Positions 1 to 19,201 of a DNA stretch of 64,000 nt are shown piece by piece. The stretch is taken from positions 372,001-436,000 of the forward strand of contig NZ_JALJZW010000002.1 in assembly GCF_024171495.1 (NCBI RefSeq), read 5' to 3'. The notes below the pieces were generated by a model that saw nothing but the letters and a program-made list of their open reading frames with translations, made no database searches and had not been told where the DNA came from. This DNA is from Deinococcus sp. HSC-46F16. Lineage in GTDB: Bacteria; Deinococcota; Deinococci; Deinococcales; Deinococcaceae. Made by a program: the position numbers and the translations under genes. The number at the start of each line of letters is the position of its first letter. Position 1 is the stretch's first letter.

Positions 1-2
1 CC

Positions 3-1682
<1,680 letters not shown>

Positions 1683-1693
1683 AGCCTTTCAAG

Positions 1694-1730
1694 GGAACGG
1701 GCCGGAGCTGTGAAGGCTCCGGCCCGTTCC
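1694..1730. terminator. Hairpin between rnj and the convergent 56-aa ORF
   Basis: A perfect 15-bp inverted repeat (1694-1708 with 1716-1730) with a 7-nt loop. It lacks a clear T-tract on either side but sits exactly between two convergent reading frames, so it probably ends both transcripts. Confidence 0.7.
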
Positions 1731-1738
1731 TGCCGACC

Positions 1739-1909
1739 TCACTCCTGAAAAATCGTGGTCGTGGTGGTCGTCGTCGTCTCGGTCTCGACCTCCGGCTCGC
1801 GGGGAGCCTCTCCGGTCACCTCGTGGTGCTCGGTGTGGCGGTGGGTCTCGCCGCTGGGGGTGGTCACTTCGGTGGTCTCGGTGTGTTCCTCGTGCTCGCG
1901 TCTGGTCAT
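1739..1909 (-). CDS. Thr/Glu/His-rich 56-residue protein, unknown function
   Basis: A small gene of 56 codons, ATG at 1909 and TGA at 1739-1741. A strong Shine-Dalgarno GGAGGT lies 7 nt before the ATG, and a TAGGCT -10 element at 1944-1949 gives a 5' leader of about 28 nt. The protein begins MTRREHEEHTETTEV, is almost wholly built of Thr, Glu, His, Pro and Val, and has a run of eight Thr near the C-terminus before IFQE. There is no signal peptide or hydrophobic segment, so an acidic, intrinsically disordered cytoplasmic protein is inferred. I recognise no family. The opposite strand also has an open frame, but it has no ribosome binding site and an implausible poly-Val start. Confidence 0.7.
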   Translation of the reverse strand: MTRREHEEHTETTEVTTPSGETHRHTEHHEVTGEAPREPEVETETTTTTTTTIFQE

Positions 1910-1990
1910 CGCTGGCACCTCCTGGGTTGTGAACTGGAGCCTCAGCCTACCCCGCTGGCAGGGGCCACGGCTGGCCGTCTCAAGGGTGGG

Positions 1991-1996
1991 TAAGGT
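1991..1996 (+). promoter_or_regulatory. -10 element of a leaderless transcript
   Basis: TAAGGT ends 6 nt before the ATG at 2003, with no Shine-Dalgarno sequence. Transcription would start at or next to the start codon. Confidence 0.5.
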
Positions 1997-2002
1997 AGGG
2001 CT

Positions 2003-2245
2003 ATGGCAAGTGTGGGATGGGGGTGCGGAGCAGTGGTCGCACTAGTGGCGTTTGGACTGTTTGGGGTCTTCTGGCAGGCGATAGGGATGCCCGGCCCGGT
2101 TTGGGTCTGGAGCACCCTCTCGACGCTGTGGCTCGTGGGCGCGGCCCTGCTGCCCGGCCGCATTCCAGGATGGGCTTACGGCATCCTGCTCTCCCTGCCG
2201 CTGGTTGGCATCGTGACGAGCCTGTTGCGGGCCGCGTACTTCTAA
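2003..2245 (+). CDS. Small membrane protein, unknown function
   Basis: An 80-residue protein with three hydrophobic stretches (about residues 8-25, 33-50 and 58-75), rich in Trp, Gly and Leu, predicted to lie in the inner membrane. No family is recognised. The start is supported by a TAAGGT -10 element 6 nt upstream, giving a leaderless mRNA. It lies 105 nt upstream of clpP but there is no sign that it belongs to that operon, since clpP has its own -10 element. Confidence 0.6.
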   Translation: MASVGWGCGAVVALVAFGLFGVFWQAIGMPGPVWVWSTLSTLWLVGAALLPGRIPGWAYGILLSLPLVGIVTSLLRAAYF

Positions 2246-2337
2246 CCCTCGCGGACTTCTTTGAGGTGGGCCGTAAGGGCCTGTCCCACCCGGCTTCCCA
2301 GCGCAGTCTTGCCCACGTTCGCCTCCCGGACCCGTGC

Positions 2338-2343
2338 GATAAT
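2338..2343 (+). promoter_or_regulatory. -10 element of clpP, decides its start codon
   Basis: GATAAT (one mismatch to TATAAT) ends 7 nt before the ATG at 2351. The competing in-frame ATG at 2342 lies inside this element, so 2351 is the better start and the transcript would be leaderless. Confidence 0.5.
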
Positions 2344-2350
2344 GCCCGCC

Positions 2351-4170
<1,820 letters not shown>

Positions 4171-4194
4171 ACGCAAGAGAGATTACAGCGGTTT

Positions 4195-4234
4195 CCCGCC
4201 CCAGTCCCTAGACTTCCGGGACATCGTGGGCGGG
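4195..4234 (+). terminator. Nested hairpin between clpX and lon
   Basis: An outer stem CCCGCCC (4195-4201) with GGGCGGG (4228-4234) encloses an inner stem GTCCC/GGGAC. It is followed by ATTCTCTTT. This probably ends or attenuates clpX transcription before lon. Confidence 0.6.
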
Positions 4235-4304
4235 ATTCTCTTTGGAGCTTCCCGCGTTAGACTCACCCAATTCCCGGCCCTCCGGCCGGTTACAAGGAGC
4301 AAGC

Positions 4305-6752
<2,448 letters not shown>

Positions 6753-6781
6753 ACCCCCCTCGCTCCGTCCCCCGCTGAAGA

Positions 6782-6807
6782 GCCGCCTCCAAATCGCTGG
6801 AGGCGGC
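6782..6807. terminator. Terminator after lon
   Basis: A perfect 10-bp stem GCCGCCTCCA/TGGAGGCGGC with a 6-nt loop, followed by GTCTTTGTGT. It lies between lon and a convergent gene and may serve both. Confidence 0.75.
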
Positions 6808-6828
6808 GTCTTTGTGTGCTCTGACAGG

Positions 6829-7635
6829 TCAGGCTGGTCGTGCTTTGGCCCGGCCTGCTGCTTGGCCTGCCCGGCCCCACCATGTCGCCCCCAGCACGCC
6901 CAGCGCCGCGAGCCCCGCGGCCCAGGCGACGGGGGGATTGGGGCGAACCGCCACGTTCTGAACGACCACGCCCGTCAGTCCCCACACCACGGCGGCGCTG
7001 TAGGCCAGCGGCGCTCCCGTTCGCCGAACCATCAGGGAAGCCGCGCCCCCGGCCACGGCGAGCATGCCCATGGCCCAGGAGGTGGGGCCTATCCCCAGCG
7101 GGGCCGTTACCCCCGACGCCTGGAGGCTGGAGGCCGCATTGGCGACAGTCGCCAGGGTCACGTACCCCGCGTACAGCCCCAGCGGCGTCACGACGAGCAG
7201 GCGGTCGGCCCGGTCCCCGGCAAGGGCCGAGGCGCGGTCCAGCGCCAGGCAGAGACTGCCGCACATCACGAACATCAGCCCCGCCGTGCCCCAGGTCACT
7301 CCAGGCGCGGGCAATCCGGCCGCCACGGCCCACAGGGCTGCGGCCCCGAACGCGGCAGCGGCCCACGGCCCGGCCTGACGGTGCAGGGGCCGCGCCGCCT
7401 GCCCCGTCCGGGCCTGATAGGCCGCGTAGGCGAAACTGGACGCGTAGATGGGGGCCCAGATGGCGAAGGTGTACAGCGCCGGAACGACCGGGGGATCGTC
7501 GCCCCGCTGGGACAGGTCCGCTCCTTCCCGGCTGAGGACGGCCTGCCACACGATCGCTCCCACCTGCGCGGCGGCCAGGGCGAGCGTGAGCCGGGCGCGG
7601 GCACGGTCGCGAAAGGGGCGGGGCAGGGTCACCAT
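6829..7635 (-). CDS. TspO/MBR-like multi-pass membrane protein
   Basis: A 268-residue integral membrane protein with about nine hydrophobic segments. The stretch FAIWAPIYASSFAYAAYQ around residues 55-72 resembles the long, tryptophan-rich sensory protein-like (TspO/MBR-related) family. The role of this long subgroup is not established. The ATG at 7635 has a clear GGAGG 6 nt upstream, unlike its leaderless neighbours. It is convergent with lon and sits 110 nt downstream of a thioesterase gene on the same strand. The family assignment is moderately sure and any ligand is unknown. Confidence 0.6.
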   Translation of the reverse strand: MVTLPRPFRDRARARLTLALAAAQVGAIVWQAVLSREGADLSQRGDDPPVVPALYTFAIWAPIYASSFAYAAYQARTGQAARPLHRQAGPWAAAAFGAAALWAVAAGLPAPGVTWGTAGLMFVMCGSLCLALDRASALAGDRADRLLVVTPLGLYAGYVTLATVANAASSLQASGVTAPLGIGPTSWAMGMLAVAGGAASLMVRRTGAPLAYSAAVVWGLTGVVVQNVAVRPNPPVAWAAGLAALGVLGATWWGRAGQAAGRAKARPA

Positions 7636-7745
7636 GGACAACCTCCGGGGGCGTGGGCGGGGGGAGGGCCGAGGCCCCAGTGTGCGCTTTCCAGAACCGT
7701 GAAGGCGCGGGCGGCGCCACAGTGTCGGGCCCGTGGTTCGGGGTG

Positions 7746-8165
7746 TCAGCTCCGCCGCTGGCGCCAGCGCTCGCGCAGCGTCCCGAAGTTCGCATCGATC
7801 CTCGCCTGGGGCAGCACCATCTGGGTGGTCGTGCCGTGCCCGATCTCGTCGCCCAGCTCGGAAACGGCGCGGAGGTCGCAGACAATCCGGCGGCCCTCCA
7901 TCCGGGTCAACGTCGCCGTTACGGTGACGGTCATGCCGGGCAGCGCGGAGGCGGTGTGCGTCACGTCCACCTGGGTGCCGATGCCGCCCTCGCCGTCTTC
8001 GAGGAAGGGGAGGATGATCTTGCGCCCGGCTTCCTCGAAGTGGCGGGCCAGCCAGTAGGTCGCGTAGACGGGATGCACGGCGCCGAGTTCGGCGAACTGC
8101 ACGGTCATCTCGTCGGTGACGAGCACGGTCAGGGTCTGGGTGAAGCCGGGCGGAATGGAGCGCAT
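7746..8165 (-). CDS. Hotdog-fold thioesterase, FlK-like
   Basis: A 139-residue single-hotdog protein. The order VYATYW, an acidic EEA segment, then [11 protein letters not shown] matches the fluoroacetyl-CoA thioesterase (FlK) layout, in which Thr, Glu and the His of VTHTA are catalytic. Genome homologues of this type are general acyl-CoA thioesterases, so fluoroacetate specificity should not be assumed. A TAGCCT -10 element lies 6 nt before the ATG and there is no Shine-Dalgarno sequence. It is divergent from the yihY-type gene. Confidence 0.8.
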   Translation of the reverse strand: MRSIPPGFTQTLTVLVTDEMTVQFAELGAVHPVYATYWLARHFEEAGRKIILPFLEDGEGGIGTQVDVTHTASALPGMTVTVTATLTRMEGRRIVCDLRAVSELGDEIGHGTTTQMVLPQARIDANFGTLRERWRQRRS

Positions 8166-8171
8166 GGGGCG

Positions 8172-8177
8172 AGGCTA
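8172..8177 (-). promoter_or_regulatory. -10 element of a leaderless thioesterase transcript
   Basis: TAGCCT (reverse strand) with a 6-nt gap to the ATG at 8165. Confidence 0.5.
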
Positions 8178-8253
8178 GCAGAGGGGCAGGAAGCAGGCCG
8201 AGCGTGAAGAAACCCGCCCCGGCGCGGGGTCCGGCAAGCTGAGGCCCCGCCGC

Positions 8254-8259
8254 TACACT
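8254..8259 (+). promoter_or_regulatory. -10 element of a leaderless yihY-type transcript
   Basis: TACACT with a 7-nt gap (GCTCCCC) to the ATG at 8267; no Shine-Dalgarno sequence. Confidence 0.55.
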
Positions 8260-8266
8260 GCTCCCC

Positions 8267-9448
8267 ATGAAGCTCAAGCTGCCTGACCTCTTCACCCTGA
8301 TCCGGGAAGCGGCCCTGGCCTTCGGGCAGGACAAAGCCCCCCGGCTGGCGGCGGCGGTGGCGTACTACTCGATTTTCGCCATCGCGCCGCTGCTGTTTTT
8401 TGCCCTGGCGGTCGCCAGCGGCCTGCTTGCCAATGTGGACGTGCAAGACCGGCTCTTTACCTTCCTGGCCGAGAACATCAACGAGAGCGCCGTGGAGTTC
8501 GTCAAGGGCATCCTGCCTTCGGAAAACCGGCTTCAGCAGTCCACCCTCTGGGCCAGCGTCATCGGCTTCGTGACGCTCTTTATGGGCGCGACCGGACTCT
8601 TCGTGCAGGTGCAGGACGCGCTGAATACCCTGTGGGGCGCCGAACCAGGGCCGCAGGGGGGCATCTTCACCATCGTCAAGGCCCGGCTTCAGGCGTTCGT
8701 GCTGATTCTGGGCTTCGGCGTGGTCATCATCGCCTTTCTGATCGGCAACACCTACCTGTCGGCGGTCGCGCGGCAACTGGGCGACGCCATCGGAATGGGC
8801 GCCTTTTTCGTGCGGCTGGTGACGCTGCTGGTCAGCGTGGGCGTGCTGACGCTGGTGTTCGCGGCCGTCTACCGGGTGCTGCCCAACGTCAAGCTCCAGT
8901 GGCGCGAGGTCTGGGTGGGCAGCGCGATCACCGCCCTGCTCTTTACGCTGGGGCAACTGGCGCTGAGCTGGTATCTGGCCCGCTTCGCGCCGGGCAGCGC
9001 CTTTGGGGTGGCGGGGGCGCTCGTCATCCTGCTGGTGTGGATCTACTACTCGGGGATGATCTTTTTCTTTGGCGCGGAGGTGACCTGGGTCTATTCGCAG
9101 AAGTACGGCTCGGGCGCGGGCGGGGCCGTCAGCGTGACCAAAAAGGAGGAGCTGGTGGGCAAGGGGGCCGATCTCGACCCCACCCCCTCCGAGCAGGAGC
9201 TGGAGGGCCTGCGCCGCGCCGCCGAGCAGGGCAAGCCGATTCCGGGCCGCTGGGCGCGGCTGGTCAGGGGCGTGCAGGACCGCCGCGCCGAGCTGCCCCG
9301 CGTGCTGCCGCAGGTGCCCACCCGCGAGGAAGGCCGGGTGCTGCCCACCGTGCGCGGCACGCTGTGGAACGCCGTGACCGCGCTGCTGGCCGTCCCCGCC
9401 GTGATCATGTTGCGGGTGCTGGGGCTGACGGGCGGGCAGAAGAAGTAG
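8267..9448 (+). CDS. YihY/BrkB-family membrane protein
   Basis: A 393-residue inner-membrane protein. The motif [22 protein letters not shown] at the first membrane segment is typical of the YihY/BrkB family (once mis-named ribonuclease BN). Six hydrophobic segments fill residues 30-275. A long charged cytoplasmic tail (about 280-375), rich in Arg, Glu and Pro, and a final hydrophobic patch follow; the tail is longer than in E. coli YihY. The family function is unresolved. Start set by a leaderless TACACT element. A strong bidirectional terminator separates it from hisA. Confidence 0.85.
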   Translation: MKLKLPDLFTLIREAALAFGQDKAPRLAAAVAYYSIFAIAPLLFFALAVASGLLANVDVQDRLFTFLAENINESAVEFVKGILPSENRLQQSTLWASVIGFVTLFMGATGLFVQVQDALNTLWGAEPGPQGGIFTIVKARLQAFVLILGFGVVIIAFLIGNTYLSAVARQLGDAIGMGAFFVRLVTLLVSVGVLTLVFAAVYRVLPNVKLQWREVWVGSAITALLFTLGQLALSWYLARFAPGSAFGVAGALVILLVWIYYSGMIFFFGAEVTWVYSQKYGSGAGGAVSVTKKEELVGKGADLDPTPSEQELEGLRRAAEQGKPIPGRWARLVRGVQDRRAELPRVLPQVPTREEGRVLPTVRGTLWNAVTALLAVPAVIMLRVLGLTGGQKK

Positions 9449-9459
9449 CCACCGGCGAG

Positions 9460-9502
9460 GGGTGCGGGACGCGGTGAGATGACTCGCCCGCGTCCCGCAC
9501 CC
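9460..9502. terminator. Bidirectional terminator between yihY-type gene and hisA
   Basis: A perfect 14-bp stem (9460-9473 with 9489-9502) with a 15-nt loop, followed on the + strand by TTTGGGTT. Confidence 0.8.
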
Positions 9503-9508
9503 TTTGGG

Positions 9509-10240
9509 TTACAGCTCCGGCACCGGGTACGGCAGCGTGCCCTCGTAGATCGCGCGGCCCACGATGGCCCCGTGAATGCCCTCCTCGGCGAGCAGTCGCA
9601 CGTCCTCCACGTTCGCCACGCCGCCGCCCACGATCAGGGTATTCACCCACAGGCCGCGCACCTGCCGCATCAGCTCGCGGTCGAGGCCCTTCAGGGTGCC
9701 GTCGCGCGTCACGTCGGTAAAAATCAGGGTTTCCAGGCCCGCGTCGGCCAGCCTGGGCGTCAGCTCCGCCACCTGAAGGCCGCTGCCCTCGGCCCAGCCG
9801 TGGATGGCGACCTCCAGCCCCCGCGCGTCGAGGCTCACGACCACCCGCTCGGGGCCGTGTGCGGCGATCAGGTCGCGCACCAGCGCCGGGTGCTTCACCG
9901 CCGCCGTGCCGATCACCACCCGCTCGACCCCGGCTTCCAGCAGGGCTTCGGCGGCGGCGCGGTCGCGGATTCCGCCGCCGACCTCCACCGGCACCCCCAG
10001 CTCGGCGGCGATCTGGCGAAGGATCGCCCGGTTCTCCCCGCGCCCGGTCGCCGCGTCGAGGTCCACCAGGTGCACCAGCCCCGCGCCCAAGCCCACCCAG
10101 TGTCGGGCGGCGTCCAGCGGGGAGTCGAAGTACACCGTCTCGCGGTCGGGGTCGCCCCCGTACAGCCGCACGGCGCGGCCCGACTGAATGTCCACGCAGG
10201 GAATGATCTGGGGCTGGGGGCGGGGGGAGCCGGGCGTCAT
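9509..10240 (-). CDS. hisA: Phosphoribosylformimino-5-aminoimidazole carboxamide ribotide isomerase (histidine biosynthesis)
   Basis: A TIM-barrel isomerase for the fourth step of histidine synthesis (ProFAR to PRFAR). The 243-residue protein shows the N-terminal catalytic Asp in IIPCVDIQ, the half-barrel phosphate motif GGGIRD near residue 82, the second catalytic Asp in [10 protein letters not shown], and a second phosphate motif VGGGV. It stands alone, with no other his genes nearby. The ATG at 10240 has a TATTCT -10 element 7 nt upstream (10248-10253), so a leaderless start is preferred to in-frame codons further upstream. Confidence 0.93.
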   Translation of the reverse strand: MTPGSPRPQPQIIPCVDIQSGRAVRLYGGDPDRETVYFDSPLDAARHWVGLGAGLVHLVDLDAATGRGENRAILRQIAAELGVPVEVGGGIRDRAAAEALLEAGVERVVIGTAAVKHPALVRDLIAAHGPERVVVSLDARGLEVAIHGWAEGSGLQVAELTPRLADAGLETLIFTDVTRDGTLKGLDRELMRQVRGLWVNTLIVGGGVANVEDVRLLAEEGIHGAIVGRAIYEGTLPYPVPEL

Positions 10241-10247
10241 GGGGGTC

Positions 10248-10253
10248 AGAATA
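10248..10253 (-). promoter_or_regulatory. -10 element of leaderless hisA
   Basis: TATTCT (reverse strand), 7 nt before the ATG at 10240. Confidence 0.5.
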
Positions 10254-10304
10254 ACGGCCCTGGCGCGAGGCTCCGGGGGTTCAGGGGGTACACTCCGGGG
10301 AATC

Positions 10305-11468
<1,164 letters not shown>

Positions 11469-11485
11469 CGGACAGACGCCTCCCC

Positions 11486-11514
11486 TTGCCCGTCTCCCGG
11501 CCCTCCGGCACAAT
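11486..11514 (+). promoter_or_regulatory. Promoter of the APH-like gene
   Basis: TTGCCC (11486-11491), a 17-bp spacer, then CACAAT (11509-11514). Transcription would start near 11521, leaving a leader of about 100 nt before the ATG at 11624. Confidence 0.4.
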
Positions 11515-11541
11515 GGCTGTATTCCCAAGGAGTCTTCCCGC

Positions 11542-11553
11542 GTGATTCGTTAA
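11542..11553 (+). promoter_or_regulatory. Three-codon leader ORF and anti-Shine-Dalgarno stem
   Basis: A Shine-Dalgarno AAGGAG (11527-11532) precedes GTG ATT CGT TAA (fMet-Ile-Arg-stop). Immediately after its stop, CCTTCCAT (11555-11562) can pair over 8 bp, with one G-U pair, with ATGGAGGG (11610-11617), which contains the Shine-Dalgarno sequence of the next gene. This is the layout of a translation attenuator; its function is inferred only. Confidence 0.35.
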
Positions 11554-11623
11554 GCCTTCCATCCTCGTCAACCCGGCCCTTCCCGTCTGGGGGCGCCTTC
11601 GACCTGTGAATGGAGGGAACGTC

Positions 11624-12526
11624 ATGTCTGCACTGGCTCTGCCTCAGCCATATCTCGACCGGATTCGGTCCCGTTTTCCCGCGCTGCCCCTGCGCGAGCT
11701 GGAGTTCAATCAGGATGGCCTCGTCAACGACGTGGTCGTCGTCGGTGGCGACCTCGTCTGCCGTTTTCCCAAACACGACTGGGCGCCCGCCCTGCTGCGG
11801 CAGGAGGCCCGGGTGCTGGAGCTGGCCCGGCGCCACGTGACCCTGGCCGTTCCCCGGTTCGAGGTGCTGGAAGAGGACTTCGCGGCCTACCAGTTCCTGC
11901 CCGGCGAGCCACTGACCCGGACGCGGCTGCTCCGGCTGTCCGGGCGGGCACGGCGGGCGGCCCTGACCGAACTGCTGACCTTTCTGCAGCAACTCCACGC
12001 CGTTCCCCAGGACGAGGTGGAGGCAGCGGGGGTCGGTCCCTCGGACGCGACCCGAACCCGCGAGGACTGGTTGGCCTTCGCGGGGGAGGTGGAAGACGCC
12101 CTGTTCCCCCTGCTGATGCGCCACCAGCGGGAGGCGTTCCGCGAGGTGTTCGGCCCGGTCCGGAGCGGCGCCCTCGATCTGAGCCACACGCCCCGGCTGA
12201 TCCACGGCGACCTGGGGGTCTATCACGTCCTCTTCGACCCCGGTGCGGGGCGGCTTTCCGGCGTCATCGACTTCGGCACGGCGGGGTTGGGCGATCCAGC
12301 CCTCGACCTGGCGGTGCTCCTGGGCAACTACGGCGAGAGCTTGGTGGCCCCGGTGCTGCCCACTTACCCAGAACTGGGGGACCACCTCGACCGCGCCCGC
12401 TTCTGGGTGGGCACGCTGGAATGGCAGTGGGCATTGGCGGGGGTGGTGGGGGGCCGCACGGAGTTTGCCCTGGCCCACCTGGGCGGTGCGCGTGATGTGC
12501 TGCCCACCGGCTCGTCCCGAGACTGA
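11624..12526 (+). CDS. Aminoglycoside phosphotransferase-like kinase (APH family)
   Basis: A 300-residue small-molecule kinase with the APH/choline-kinase fold. The Brenner-type catalytic loop LIHGDLGVYHVLFD is at residues 193-206 and the metal-binding motif VIDFGTAGLGDP at about 215-226. The ATP Lys is probably replaced in CRFPKHDW near residue 46. Substrates of chromosomal members vary (antibiotics, amino sugars, others), so resistance is not proven. GGAGGG lies 6 nt before ATG 11624. The leader carries a possible attenuator. A terminator at 12547-12569 follows. Confidence 0.8.
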   Translation: MSALALPQPYLDRIRSRFPALPLRELEFNQDGLVNDVVVVGGDLVCRFPKHDWAPALLRQEARVLELARRHVTLAVPRFEVLEEDFAAYQFLPGEPLTRTRLLRLSGRARRAALTELLTFLQQLHAVPQDEVEAAGVGPSDATRTREDWLAFAGEVEDALFPLLMRHQREAFREVFGPVRSGALDLSHTPRLIHGDLGVYHVLFDPGAGRLSGVIDFGTAGLGDPALDLAVLLGNYGESLVAPVLPTYPELGDHLDRARFWVGTLEWQWALAGVVGGRTEFALAHLGGARDVLPTGSSRD

Positions 12527-12546
12527 CCCGCCCCGCGCAAAGAAGA

Positions 12547-12569
12547 ACCCCCGCTTGCTTCGCGGGGGT
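12547..12569. terminator. Bidirectional terminator between APH-like gene and tRNA-Leu
   Basis: An 8-bp perfect stem ACCCCCGC/GCGGGGGT with a 7-nt loop. On the + strand it is followed by CTTTCTGG and on the - strand by TCTTCTTTG, so it can end both convergent transcripts. Confidence 0.8.
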
Positions 12570-12574
12570 CTTTC

Positions 12575-12659
<85 letters not shown>

Positions 12660-12743
12660 CTACCTTGGTTGCGCCCGCGCGGGGGCGCGTTTCAGGGCTT
12701 GCTTACTTTAGCGGCGAGGCGGGGGACTGTCAACCGCCGCGCT

Positions 12744-14810
<2,067 letters not shown>

Positions 14811-14828
14811 TCTGTCACGGCAAAAGCC

Positions 14829-14866
14829 GGGGCAGAGGGCGGGAATCTCCCCTGCCCCTCTGCCCC
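14829..14866 (-). terminator. Hairpin after mdh
   Basis: A 10-bp perfect stem GGGGCAGAGG/CCTCTGCCCC with an 18-nt loop, between the mdh stop and the prolyl oligopeptidase start. Confidence 0.6.
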
Positions 14867-14879
14867 CGAGCTTCCGGCC

Positions 14880-15875
<996 letters not shown>

Positions 15876-15964
15876 GGGGAATCCTCCTGAAAGGTGAGAT
15901 TGATCGCCCAACAATAACGCGGGGGCGGGAGGAGAGGCGGGAGCGTTCCCCGTGGGGAGACAGT

Positions 15965-16861
15965 TCACCCCACCCGCCCCAAGCTCTCTATCACCCGCTC
16001 ACAGCGGGGCGGATCGACGGTCAACCCCGCTTCCAATCCCCAGAGCCAGTAATCGAGGGTGCGAACGTAAGTCCAGGCGCGGGTCAGGTCGGCGTCCAGG
16101 TCTGCCGAATCCACGATGCGGTCGAGCGCCCGCCTCACCCCGCCACTCGACTCGATCTCCTCCAGCCCCCACCACAGGAGTTGGGCCACGCCGTATTCCA
16201 GGTCCCCCGCGAGCACCTGAGGGTCGGTAACCAGCCAAGGCTCGCGCTCTGCACGCAGCACGTTCCCGTCATGAATGTCCCAGTTGACGAGCAGGTTTCC
16301 GACCGAGGGGGCGAGCTCGGAAGCGAGGGCAACGGCTCGTTCGACGACCTGCCGGGATAACGGTCGGCCCTGCTGCTCCCAACGCTGGGGCAACGTGGTC
16401 CCCACCCGCCGGGCCACCGCCGCCAGTGAGGGGAAACTCGCCGGGGCCGGGACAGCAAGCCGCCTCAGCAGGCTCCCGGCCACAGGGAGGGCTTCCTCCA
16501 CCCCGACCCGGCTCAGGTCTGCCGTGCTGTCGAGGCGTTCGAGGAGAAGGGCCTGCCGTACTGTGTCTGCCCGCAGCAGCCGCACCGCACCCCGCCCGTC
16601 CCACAGCGTCAGAGCCTTGACCGCCCGTTCCATGCTGCCGTCCTCGCTCGGCCAGGTGACCTTGAGCACGGCGGGGGTGCCCGCGCCGCGCACGGCGAAG
16701 ACCAGGCCCCATTCCCCATGCCTGGCCGGACCCTCCACCTCCAGGCCCCAGGTGGCGCAGACTTCAGCGACCAGAGTGGGCAACGACTCGAGCCAGCGGC
16801 GACCCGCCTCGCCCGACCGGGAGACCGTCCTCATGGCAAACGCTTTGGGAACGGCGATCAT
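15965..16861 (-). CDS. Aminoglycoside/hydroxyurea antibiotic-resistance kinase-like protein
   Basis: A 298-residue kinase-like protein of the APH(6)/hydroxyurea phosphotransferase family. The catalytic loop [13 protein letters not shown] near residues 190-202 and the [18 protein letters not shown] block match that family, in which members phosphorylate streptomycin or related compounds. Note that the usual HGD is IHDG here, the form seen in this family. Its start lies one base past the stop of the crotonase gene upstream, so the pair is co-transcribed. An alternative start is the Met ten codons downstream. Resistance itself is not shown by sequence. Confidence 0.75.
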   Translation of the reverse strand: MIAVPKAFAMRTVSRSGEAGRRWLESLPTLVAEVCATWGLEVEGPARHGEWGLVFAVRGAGTPAVLKVTWPSEDGSMERAVKALTLWDGRGAVRLLRADTVRQALLLERLDSTADLSRVGVEEALPVAGSLLRRLAVPAPASFPSLAAVARRVGTTLPQRWEQQGRPLSRQVVERAVALASELAPSVGNLLVNWDIHDGNVLRAEREPWLVTDPQVLAGDLEYGVAQLLWWGLEEIESSGGVRRALDRIVDSADLDADLTRAWTYVRTLDYWLWGLEAGLTVDPPRCERVIESLGRVG

Positions 16862-16862
16862 C

Positions 16863-17699
<837 letters not shown>

Positions 17700-17705
17700 G
17701 GCGGG

Positions 17706-17711
17706 AGGCTA
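17706..17711 (-). promoter_or_regulatory. -10 element of the leaderless crotonase-kinase operon
   Basis: TAGCCT (reverse strand) 6 nt before the ATG at 17699. Confidence 0.5.
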
Positions 17712-17797
17712 ACACCCCCCGGCGGGGGTGCGAATGTGCGCAGACGCGGGAGCGGCGCACGTCCTACGCTGGCACCGGTTTCCCCGGAGGTGCCCCC

Positions 17798-18409
17798 ATG
17801 CGTCTGACCCTGCCCGCCCTGCTGTGTTCCCTGCTGCTCGCCGCCTGTGACGGCGGAACCCCCGCCCCGACCCAGGTCACGGTCGAGGTCAGCGATCCCG
17901 ACTTTGGCGACACTTTCAGCTACCAGACAACCACCGACTTCCGCCCCGCGCTCAGCCCCCTGGCGGGCTTCCCACAGACGGGGGCCGAGAAGGCCATGCT
18001 GGACGCGGTGAACGCCGAGCGCAGCCGAGGCGGCAGTTGCCCGGACGGCCGGACGTTCCCGGCCCGCCCCACGCTGACCTTCGAGGGGCACCTGCACGAA
18101 GCGGCCGACGGCTACGCGGCGGTGCTGGCAGGTCGGGGCACCCTGGAGCTTCCCCACAAACTCGGCACGAGCACCCCGGCCCGGCGCATGGTGGGGGCAG
18201 GCTTCAAGCCCGCGCCTCCCACCGGAACGGTCCTGCGCTTCGAGGAGAGTCTGGCCGCCGGAATGACCGACCCCGCCGAGGTCATCGCGGCCTGGAAAGG
18301 CAGTGCCTCCCACTGCGCGGCCCTGTACAGCGCTGTGTCCTACGGCAGCGTGGCGCGGGCCGAGGGGGCAGGCCGGGCTTACTGGGTGCTGAACACGGCG
18401 GGCTGGTAA
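17798..18409 (+). CDS. CAP-domain (SCP/PR-1-like) lipoprotein
   Basis: A 203-residue exported lipoprotein. The signal peptide ends in the lipobox LLAAC with Cys17 as the lipidated residue. A linker follows to about residue 60, then a CAP domain with [31 protein letters not shown] and EESLAAG, the usual order in bacterial SCP/PR-1-like proteins. Two Cys in the domain (CPDG and HCAAL) may form a disulphide. The role in bacteria is poorly known. GGAGGTG precedes the ATG and a TACGCT element lies about 30 nt upstream. Confidence 0.82.
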   Translation: MRLTLPALLCSLLLAACDGGTPAPTQVTVEVSDPDFGDTFSYQTTTDFRPALSPLAGFPQTGAEKAMLDAVNAERSRGGSCPDGRTFPARPTLTFEGHLHEAADGYAAVLAGRGTLELPHKLGTSTPARRMVGAGFKPAPPTGTVLRFEESLAAGMTDPAEVIAAWKGSASHCAALYSAVSYGSVARAEGAGRAYWVLNTAGW

Positions 18410-18571
18410 TACGGTTGCCGTCCCATCGGTTCTCGAACCGGGAGAGCGCCGACAGGGAAACGCCTTTCCCGGCCACCGTTGTGTTCCTGCTCGCTCTGCC
18501 TCGCAGCTTTGCCAGTCCGCTCGGGGTGAACAGGGTGTGTCACCGCTGGGCCGGAATCTGTAGCAGGCCCA

Positions 18572-19171
18572 TCAGGGCAGGCCCACCAGCAGCCCCTGCC
18601 CGTTGACCAGGGCCGCCCCCACCTCCAGCTCGGCGGCGAGCGCGGGGGCGGGGCGGCCCGGTTCGCCTGCAAACAGCAGCACCGGGCGAGCCTCCAGGCC
18701 CACACTGCCGTGCTCGTCCAGTCGGGCCAGCACCGCCCCGAAGGTCCAGTCCCGCGCCCACAGCCGCTTGAGGGCATGCAGGGCGGCTGTTCCAGGCGGC
18801 GTGACGGCCGCAGCCTCCGTCTGCTGCCCACCGGGACGGCGCAGATGCACCTCGCCCATGCTCAGGCCCGCGTTGCCCAGCGCCCGGTAGAACAGTTGCA
18901 CCGCGTCGTCCGACAGGGCGCTCGTGCGGACCAGCTCGGCGGCGCGGGGCGCGAGCGTCTCCAGCAGGTCCTCGTCCAGCCGGGCGGGATTAAGGCCCGA
19001 AAAGAGGCGCCGGAGTTGCTCGGGCAGGTTGTTGCCCCGGTAAAAGGCCTCCTCATAGCTCGCGGGGACCACCATCCCGGCGCTCAGGCGCCCGGCGTGC
19101 GCGGCCAGCCGGTGCGTCTCGGCCCCGACCACGGCGGCGGGCTGCCGGGCCGCCTCGGTAAAGGTCAGCAT
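18572..19171 (-). CDS. Hypothetical protein
   Basis: A 199-residue soluble protein with no signal peptide or membrane segment. It is rich in Ala, Leu and Arg, with a helical N-terminal half ([16 protein letters not shown] near residue 38) and a beta-like C-terminal half. I recognise no domain. It starts at ATG 19171 in a purine-poor context and lies 30 nt downstream of a small membrane-protein gene on the same strand, so it may be the last gene of the PadR/HAAS operon. The 160 bases between its stop and the CAP lipoprotein hold nothing I can identify. Confidence 0.6.
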   Translation of the reverse strand: MLTFTEAARQPAAVVGAETHRLAAHAGRLSAGMVVPASYEEAFYRGNNLPEQLRRLFSGLNPARLDEDLLETLAPRAAELVRTSALSDDAVQLFYRALGNAGLSMGEVHLRRPGGQQTEAAAVTPPGTAALHALKRLWARDWTFGAVLARLDEHGSVGLEARPVLLFAGEPGRPAPALAAELEVGAALVNGQGLLVGLP

Positions 19172-19201
19172 ATGGAGGGGAGCTTAACAGGGCAAAGGGG
19201 A

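Noticed and set aside
1755..2045. Open frame on the + strand starting with a run of Val
   Set aside because: It has no ribosome binding site and is the mirror of the Thr-rich small gene on the other strand, which has a strong Shine-Dalgarno sequence and promoter element.
4242..4262. Heat-shock-type promoter for lon
   Set aside because: TTGGAG and TTAGAC are present but only 9 nt apart, which is not a usable spacing.
4242..4304. Upstream start for lon
   Set aside because: The extra 21 residues precede the ribosome binding site AAGGAG and are not family-like.
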